From the IMG/VR virus record IMGVR_UViG_3300009180_000278, positions 1-20,077 of that record: a stretch of DNA of 20,077 nucleotides. One strand, 5' to 3'. The position numbers and the translations under genes are program-made. Origin of the DNA: a virus. Position 1 is the stretch's first letter. Every line of letters begins with the position of its first letter. Below are positions 15,897-20,077 of this stretch, one piece after another. The notes beneath the pieces were generated by a model. It was not told where the DNA came from. It worked only from the letters and a program-made list of their open reading frames with translations, and searched no databases.

Positions 15897-16603
15897 GCAG
15901 GAAGTCCCTCCAATACAACTTCACTTTCAATACCAGTATTTGGATTTTTAATTGAAATATTATGTGAAAGTTTTGGCATTGTTTCAAAGAACTTCTCAAT
16001 TTGTTTGAATTGTTTTGAACTTAATTGCTCAACAAATTCTGAGAGTTCTTTTTTTGAACATTCACTTCCAATCCACGACTCTTCTTCAGAATAAACTTGA
16101 TCGATACATGCACAAATCAAATCAAAAGATTCATTGACACCAATTCCCTCTCCACTATTAAAATTATTTTTAATGAATTCTGCCATCGATGGATACTTCA
16201 TTCTCATAGTTAAAGTATCATCCAATTTAATATCTCTATTATGCCCATCCTGTTCTTGTACTTGAATTTCGTCCAAATTAATACTTACAGGAACTTTTGT
16301 TGTATTGTCATCTGGGCATGTAATTAATATGTCAACATCCTCACCAACAGATTTTCCGCGAATATTCAAGAACAAATATTCAATATCAAATGTGGCAAGA
16401 TCATCAATTTTAATTCCTTTACTTAAAATGCAGTTTGAAATTACTGTTTTAACTGCATTTGCAATTTGTTTACTATCCTCACTTTCCATTGCAATAATGA
16501 GGATCTTTTCTTCTTTAACTAAAAATGGGCGATATCTAATGTTCTTCTTTAGTGATGGAATTTCCAACTCATAAATTGGAGTCGCAATCTTTGGTAATGG
16601 CAT
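15884..16603 (-). CDS. gp26: Baseplate hub protein gp26
   Basis: This 239-aa protein opens MPLPKIATPIYELEIPSLKK, then NIRYRPFLVKEEKILIIAME and DSKQIANAVKTVISNCIL. This pattern is typical of the T4 gp26-type baseplate family. The middle has LNIRGKSVGEDVDILITCPD; the later part is helical (KELSEFVEQLSSKQFKQIEKFFETMP). T4 gp26 is 208 aa. In T4 it is needed for hub assembly. AGGT about 5 nt upstream of the ATG could serve as a ribosome binding site. A perfect late promoter sequence lies 27 nt upstream, so gp26 is probably the first gene of a separately promoted late transcript covering the hub and fibre genes. The 3' end carries the frameshift signal, ending in PAFFV. In phages with lambda-like tails the equivalent position is the tail assembly chaperone, so gp26 may have that role here. 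Confidence 0.88.
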   Translation of the reverse strand: MPLPKIATPIYELEIPSLKKNIRYRPFLVKEEKILIIAMESEDSKQIANAVKTVISNCILSKGIKIDDLATFDIEYLFLNIRGKSVGEDVDILITCPDDNTTKVPVSINLDEIQVQEQDGHNRDIKLDDTLTMRMKYPSMAEFIKNNFNSGEGIGVNESFDLICACIDQVYSEEESWIGSECSKKELSEFVEQLSSKQFKQIEKFFETMPKLSHNISIKNPNTGIESEVVLEGLPAFFV

Positions 16604-16629
16604 AATGACCTATAGAATTCAGGTGCTTC

Positions 16630-16637
16630 TATTTATA
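16630..16637 (-). promoter_or_regulatory. T4-type late promoter TATAAATA upstream of gp26
   Basis: The minus strand reads GCTATAAATAG, a perfect match to the T4 late promoter element TATAAATA. It ends 27 nt before the gp26 ATG. It contains the TAA stop codon of the upstream gp54-like gene, so promoter and stop share bases. The known late system recognises this element with a phage sigma factor (gp55) and the sliding clamp. Confidence 0.8.
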
Positions 16638-17496
16638 GCGTTCTAAACCATCCAGCATCATTTGGACTAGTATTATTAGAAACTGCCTTTGCATCTGGGC
16701 TAGGGTTGATAGGTCCACCAATTCCCCTAGGTCTTGGATCGTCTAGTCTTCCAGTACCTTGATTAAGATTTCTCCAAATCATTTCTTGTCTTCCAGTTGC
16801 AAGATTATTGGAATTATTTACCGATGTAGATGCTGATGTGGCTGCAGTTACATTTTGAGGGATTAAATTATTACCTCTCAAGTAAGAAATATCTACACTT
16901 CTAGTAGAACCACAAACATATCTTTCATAATTAAATGATGCTGTTACAGTTAATGTTTGAGAATCATTATATGCAATTGTTGGAGAGTACATTGAAATTG
17001 GAAATAATTTAAAAAAATTATATTCGATTTCGTTTTCATAATCCCTATCAAATTTTAAGATTTTAACAGTATCTGTTTTATAATCTTCAGGATACTTCAT
17101 TCTGAAAAAATATCCTTCATTTGTTAAATCTGCGTTAGATCCACTAGTAATAAATTCTATCCAGTGCTCCAAAAATTTAATCATCTTATATTCGCTATCA
17201 ACATAAAATGTTAGATCTATGTCAGTAAATACTCTACTATGAGCCATTTTTTCAGTGACTCCAGTAATATCACCAACAATGTCTGCAGTTCCTATAGTAC
17301 TACCTGGCAATGATGCAGAAGAACACAATAATCCAGCATTTTCGGCAACAAACGCCCAATCAACACCCCTAACATTCAAATGATCTCGAAGAGGGCGTGG
17401 TAATGCTCCGAAAGAAACTTGATAATGAGAGGTTTGTGCAAGATTACCAAAAAGTGATTTAATTTGCGTTATCTTGCGAGGGCGGGCAGTGGACAC
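16633..17496 (-). CDS. Tail-tube-fold protein, putative baseplate tube initiator (gp54-like)
   Basis: This is a 287-aa protein. The N-terminal 210 residues look like the tail-tube fold shared by gp19, gp48 and gp54: TSHYQVSFGALPRPLRDHLN, CSSASLPGSTIGTADIVGDI, AHSRVFTDIDLTFYVDSEYK, MIKFLEHWIEFI, and NFFKLFPISMYSPTIAY. The last is the usual 'P..i....y...' strand before a C-terminal beta strand (LTVTASFNYERYVCG). The tail (about 225-287) is Asn/Ser/Pro-rich and probably flexible. T4 gp54 is 320 aa and starts the tube above the hub; the position next to gp26, gp4 and gp48 fits. The start is GTG at 17496, with AAGAG 8 nt upstream. It diverges from gp4 across a 34-bp gap. Alternatives are a second tube protein or a gp48 paralogue. 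Confidence 0.6.
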   Translation of the reverse strand: MSTARPRKITQIKSLFGNLAQTSHYQVSFGALPRPLRDHLNVRGVDWAFVAENAGLLCSSASLPGSTIGTADIVGDITGVTEKMAHSRVFTDIDLTFYVDSEYKMIKFLEHWIEFITSGSNADLTNEGYFFRMKYPEDYKTDTVKILKFDRDYENEIEYNFFKLFPISMYSPTIAYNDSQTLTVTASFNYERYVCGSTRSVDISYLRGNNLIPQNVTAATSASTSVNNSNNLATGRQEMIWRNLNQGTGRLDDPRPRGIGGPINPSPDAKAVSNNTSPNDAGWFRTL

Positions 17497-17504
17497 TCTA
17501 AATA
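17497..17504 (+). promoter_or_regulatory. Late-promoter-like TCTAAATA upstream of gp4
   Basis: TCTAAATA differs from the T4 late element TATAAATA at one base. It ends 26 nt before the gp4 ATG, so transcription would begin near 17510 with a leader of about 20 nt. The same octamer occurs as an inverted copy for the leftward gene and again before gp48. No -35 element is evident, as expected for late promoters. Confidence 0.65.
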
Positions 17505-17523
17505 CTCTTAAGATCTTATACTA

Positions 17524-17531
17524 TATTTAGA
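17524..17531 (-). promoter_or_regulatory. Late-promoter-like TCTAAATA upstream of the gp54-like gene
   Basis: The minus-strand copy of TCTAAATA is the mirror of the plus-strand copy at 17497-17504. It overlaps the first base of the gp4 ATG and lies 27 nt before the leftward GTG start. With transcription starting about 6 nt downstream, its start point would be near 17518. A 10-bp palindrome TAAGATCTTA (17509-17518) sits between the two copies. Confidence 0.65.
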
Positions 17532-17968
17532 TGTCGTATAAAGGAAAATACCAACCAATTAATCCTCAGAAATATCGAGGAGATTATAGTAATATCATTT
17601 ATAGATCTTTGTGGGAACGCAAATTCATGAAATATTGTGATATTAATGAAAATATTCTTGAATGGGGAAGTGAAGAGATTGCATTAGCATATAGATCTCC
17701 TGTCGATAATAAGATTCATAGGTATTATCCAGACTTTTATATTAAAGTAAGAGAAAGTAGTGGTGAAATTAAAAAATGTATCATCGAAATTAAACCTAAG
17801 AAACAAACAGTAGAACCAATACCACAAAAGAGAAAGACGAAAGGATATATTTTTGAAGTTGTGGAGTACGCAAAAAATCAGGCGAAATGGAAGGCTGCGG
17901 AAGAGTTCTGTAAAGATCGTCAATGGGAGTTTAAAGTTCTTACCGAAAACGAATTAGGTATTAAGTAA
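17531..17968 (+). CDS. gp4: Head completion protein gp4 (TnsA-like nuclease fold)
   Basis: This 145-aa protein (T4 gp4 is 150 aa) opens MSYKGKYQPINPQKYRGDYS. It continues IIYRSLWERKFMKYCDINEN, then ILEWGSEEIALAYRSPVDNK, IHRYYPDFYI and CIIEIKPKKQ. This is the characteristic order of the gp4/gp50 head completion family, which has a TnsA-like, PD-(D/E)xK-type fold: Glu in YRSLWE, Asp in YYPDFYI and E-x-K in IIEIKP. The protein closes filled heads before tail joining. There is no good Shine-Dalgarno site before the ATG, and the leader is short and A/T-rich. The stop overlaps the next ATG (TAATG). It is the first gene of the rightward late operon. Confidence 0.9.
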   Translation: MSYKGKYQPINPQKYRGDYSNIIYRSLWERKFMKYCDINENILEWGSEEIALAYRSPVDNKIHRYYPDFYIKVRESSGEIKKCIIEIKPKKQTVEPIPQKRKTKGYIFEVVEYAKNQAKWKAAEEFCKDRQWEFKVLTENELGIK

Positions 17969-18525
17969 TGGCACTTACCGGATACGAAAAATCACTAGAA
18001 CAATACAGTAAAAATGAATTAGTTGAGATTGCAAAAAAATATACAATATATTATCAGACAGATTCTGGACAAGGATCTATAAGTAATTATGGTAGTTTAA
18101 CAAAAGAAAAATTAATTTCTCTCATAAAATCTGATAGAAATTATCAAAGTGCCGCTCCACCGACTAAAAAATTAAGCAGGGTTGAAATAATGATGCAGAG
18201 AATTACCCCAGGAGTTGATACTGAAGATGAAATTATGGAAGTCATTCAAGAAGTTTTTGATGATATTGATTCAATTCCAAAAGTAGGAAATATATACACC
18301 TTCAAATATACTGCAACCACTCCAAGAATTTTTTATGATGAACACCCCCTCATATTTGTTCAATCATATGATCCCCCATACTTCATAGGATTTAATGTTC
18401 ATTGGCCAGATTATAGAAATTATCTTTTGAAAAATGTCACTGACCAAGTTTTTCATAGAGTTCAAAAAGGTGAAGAATTTGATTATCTTCATGATGTACC
18501 ATATAGAAAAATATCGCCAACATAG
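17968..18525 (+). CDS. Conserved hypothetical phage protein between gp4 and gp48 (185 aa)
   Basis: I cannot assign a named family. Residues about 10-55 look like a SAP-like helix-extended-helix segment: YSKNELVEIAKKYTI, followed after an insert by LTKEKLISLIKSD. This fold often binds nucleic acid. The middle (EIMEVIQEVFDDIDSIP) is acidic and helical. The C-terminal half is beta-rich and aromatic: VGNIYTFKYTATTPRIFYDE, HPLIFVQSYDPPYFIGFNVH, WPDYRNYLL. It overlaps gp4 by 1 nt and is followed by a late promoter-like motif and gp48. Its place among head completion and tube cap genes suggests a role in head or tail assembly or DNA handling, but this is inferred only from context. The coding call is firm. 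Confidence 0.8.
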   Translation: MALTGYEKSLEQYSKNELVEIAKKYTIYYQTDSGQGSISNYGSLTKEKLISLIKSDRNYQSAAPPTKKLSRVEIMMQRITPGVDTEDEIMEVIQEVFDDIDSIPKVGNIYTFKYTATTPRIFYDEHPLIFVQSYDPPYFIGFNVHWPDYRNYLLKNVTDQVFHRVQKGEEFDYLHDVPYRKISPT

Positions 18526-18533
18526 TCTAAATA
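18526..18533 (+). promoter_or_regulatory. Late-promoter-like TCTAAATA upstream of gp48
   Basis: The octamer begins immediately after the TAG stop of the 185-aa gene and ends 14 nt before the gp48 ATG. It is identical to the two copies in the divergent gap. The predicted start near 18539 leaves a leader under 10 nt, so translation might rely on the upstream transcript or a very short leader. A weak A/G-rich stretch (AGAAAAGA) precedes the ATG. Confidence 0.55.
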
Positions 18534-18547
18534 GTTAGAAAAGATAA

Positions 18548-19420
18548 ATGAAAGGATCTTATAGATATCCACAAAAAAGAATAGACAAAAAGGATGATTA
18601 TCTTGAGATTCTTGTCGTCAAATATGCTTATCCAGGTTTGAATCTAAATGCTACAAATTTAGTTCAAAGAACTTCCACGGAAGCACTAGGTGAAAATATA
18701 AAAAAACCAGAGTATCAAATTCTTCTTCCTATGCCACAGGGACTTTCTGATACTAATATGGTTAAATGGGGGCAAGATGAGATCAATCCTTTAGAAGCTG
18801 CTGGAACCGCTGGAGCGGCAGAAGCTGTAAAGGGAGATCCAATGGGAGGAGTTCAAAAATTTGTAGGTGCTATACAAAATGTTGCTACAAGTGGAAATGC
18901 ACAAAATTTGATTACTAATTATGCGGCCGCAAAGGCCGTTGGAGCTTTTGGAGGAAATGTAACTTTAGAAGGAGCTCTCGCAAGAACTAGTGGTCAAGTT
19001 CTCAACTCAAATATGGAACTTTTATTTCAAGGAGTTCAATTAAGATCTTTTAATTTCACATTCAATCTTGCACCCAGATTTGACAAAGAAGCGACAGTAG
19101 TTAAACAAATCATAAGAACTTTCAAACAGTCAATGTCGGCCAAAACTTCAGGTGGTACTGGTGGTGGACTATTCATTAGTTCTCCTGAAGTATTTCAATT
19201 AACTTATAAATCAGGAAACAAAAAACACCCATTTCTTCACTCATTTAAACCATGTGCTTTAGTAAATATGGGAGTTAATTATACCGCATCTAATGTTTAT
19301 GCAACTTATGAAGATGCGACACCAGTTCATATGACACTTTCACTTTCTTTTCAAGAATTGAATCCAATTTACTTCGATGATTATGATAAGATTCCTTTAA
19401 CCGATGGAGTTGGATACTAA
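18548..19420 (+). CDS. gp48: Baseplate tail tube cap gp48
   Basis: This 290-aa protein contains YQILLPMPQGLSDTNMVKWG, an Ala/Gly-rich middle (AAGTAGAAEAVKG, LITNYAAAKAVGAFGGN) and a C-terminal tube-fold domain: NSNMELLFQGVQLRSFNFTF, NLAPRFDKEATVVKQIIRTF, PEVFQLTYKSGNKKHPFLHS and TPVHMTLSLSFQELNPIYFD. Those features are typical of gp48 in T4-like phages. In T4, gp48 and gp54 sit on the baseplate hub and nucleate tail tube polymerisation. It is preceded by a late-promoter-like site, and its TAA overlaps the gp53 ATG by 1 nt. There is no signal peptide. The N-terminal 25 residues are basic (RYPQKRIDKKDD). Confidence 0.88.
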   Translation: MKGSYRYPQKRIDKKDDYLEILVVKYAYPGLNLNATNLVQRTSTEALGENIKKPEYQILLPMPQGLSDTNMVKWGQDEINPLEAAGTAGAAEAVKGDPMGGVQKFVGAIQNVATSGNAQNLITNYAAAKAVGAFGGNVTLEGALARTSGQVLNSNMELLFQGVQLRSFNFTFNLAPRFDKEATVVKQIIRTFKQSMSAKTSGGTGGGLFISSPEVFQLTYKSGNKKHPFLHSFKPCALVNMGVNYTASNVYATYEDATPVHMTLSLSFQELNPIYFDDYDKIPLTDGVGY

Positions 19421-20073
19421 TGGGATACTTTAGGGAACTTCCTGATCTAGAATATCAATCACCTTTTGTTGATAGAGTATCTTCGGATGCTTATGTTCGT
19501 GCAAAGAATTTATTTCGCAGAGTTAAACTTCGTGATGATCTTCAGAATGTTTTTACTCTTTTTAATAAGTACCAAATTCGAGATGGTGCTCGTCCCGATA
19601 CTGTGGCAGAAGAACTTTATGGTAGATCAGACTTGGATTGGGTTGTAATTCTAACTGCAGGAATTATCAATATTAGAAATGAGTGGCCTTTGTCCAATAA
19701 AGATGTTTACAACTATGCAGAAGAAATTTATGGAACTCAATTAAATGCATTACATCATTATGAAACTAAAGAAGTTAAGGACTCACAAGGTCGTTTAATT
19801 CTTCCTGCAGGTAAAGTTGTTGATTATAATTTCACAATTATAGATCCAGATATTCCAACTCAAAATATCACTCCAGCACCAGTTACAGGAATTAGTAATT
19901 ATGAATACGAAGTAAGAAAAAATGAAACTAAAAGAACAATTTATATTCTCAAGAAAGGATTCCTACAGCAATACTTAAATGATATGAGAAAAATTATGTA
20001 TTATGATAAGTCTTCACAATATATCGATAAGACTCTAATTCGTACTGAGAATACTAGAGTCACAATGCCATAA
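19420..20073 (+). CDS. gp53: Baseplate wedge subunit gp53
   Basis: This 217-aa protein (T4 gp53 is 196 aa) has the family core RDGARPDTVAEELYGRSDLD, then WVVILTAGIINIRNEWPLSN and KDVYNYAEEIYG. This is a LysM-like region seen in gp53. Its N-terminus, FRELPDLEYQSPF, is also typical. The C-terminal third carries KETKRTIYILKKGFLQQYLN-type sequence. In T4, gp53 joins baseplate wedges to each other and to the hub. GGAG about 10 nt upstream lies inside gp48 and probably serves as the ribosome binding site; stop and start overlap as TAATG. The gene is complete, ending 4 nt before the window edge. T4 has 4-53-5 in order, and here gp53 follows gp48. Confidence 0.9.
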   Translation: MGYFRELPDLEYQSPFVDRVSSDAYVRAKNLFRRVKLRDDLQNVFTLFNKYQIRDGARPDTVAEELYGRSDLDWVVILTAGIINIRNEWPLSNKDVYNYAEEIYGTQLNALHHYETKEVKDSQGRLILPAGKVVDYNFTIIDPDIPTQNITPAPVTGISNYEYEVRKNETKRTIYILKKGFLQQYLNDMRKIMYYDKSSQYIDKTLIRTENTRVTMP

Positions 20074-20077
20074 AAAA

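Larger units (their letters stand above)
15708..16603 (-). other. Predicted gp26-gp51 transframe fusion product (298 aa)
   Basis: If ribosomes slip at the heptamer, gp26 residues 1-238 continue as Arg-Val-Ser and then the entire 57-aa gp51-like sequence, giving 298 residues. This mirrors the lambda G / G-T arrangement upstream of the tape measure, where both the short and the fused product are needed for tail assembly. The next gene here is a tape-measure candidate. The arrangement is inferred from the sequence and is not demonstrated. Confidence 0.65.

Overview
The window is a late structural-gene block of a tailed phage with a contractile tail of the T4 type (myovirus). The low GC, the gene content (gp4, gp48, gp53, gp26, gp51-like, gp27-like, gp5, long fibre proteins) and the fibre modules (VGIGT..P..LDV, GGSGY, collagen-like Gly-X-Y) are most like marine T4-like phages such as cyanomyoviruses. 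The host cannot be fixed from this sequence. No host genes, tRNAs, insertion sequences, integrases or CRISPR arrays are visible. Coding density is close to complete: most genes are separated by 0-3 nt or overlap by 1-4 nt.

Layout. Eleven genes run leftward from 17496 to the left edge: a tail-tube-fold protein (gp54-like), gp26, a 57-aa gp51-like ORF missed by usual length cut-offs, a probable tape measure (gp29 position), a two-domain peptidoglycan hydrolase, a gp27-like hub, gp5 (OB-fold hub protein without a recognisable lysozyme), a separate beta-helical needle protein, a 1259-aa fibre-like protein with exact 72-nt repeats, a 216-aa structural protein, and a collagen-like fibre of more than 1120 residues that runs off the window. 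Four genes run rightward from 17531: gp4 (head completion), a conserved unknown, gp48 (tail tube cap) and gp53 (baseplate wedge). The order 26-51-(tape measure)-hub matches the T4 order 26-51-27-28-29-48-54 in outline.

How the genes work together. The products build the baseplate hub, needle and wedge, start and cap the tail tube, set its length, finish the head, carry a cell-wall-degrading activity and form host-contacting fibres. All appear to be driven by late promoters: a perfect TATAAATA precedes gp26, and three copies of TCTAAATA precede the divergent gene pair and gp48.

Main discoveries. (1) The end of gp26 carries a canonical -1 frameshift heptamer (T TTT TTC), followed after 4 nt by a 12-bp hairpin. 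The -1 frame runs straight into the gp51-like ORF, which predicts a gp26-gp51 fusion analogous to the lambda G/GT tail-assembly chaperones. (2) The 34-bp gap between the divergent operons is a symmetric double promoter. (3) Muralytic activity appears to have moved from gp5 to a separate glucosaminidase plus M15-peptidase protein, while gp5's needle is a separate gene. (4) The collagen-like fibre is encoded by a roughly 9-nt repeat that is open in several frames on both strands, so naive gene calling fails there.
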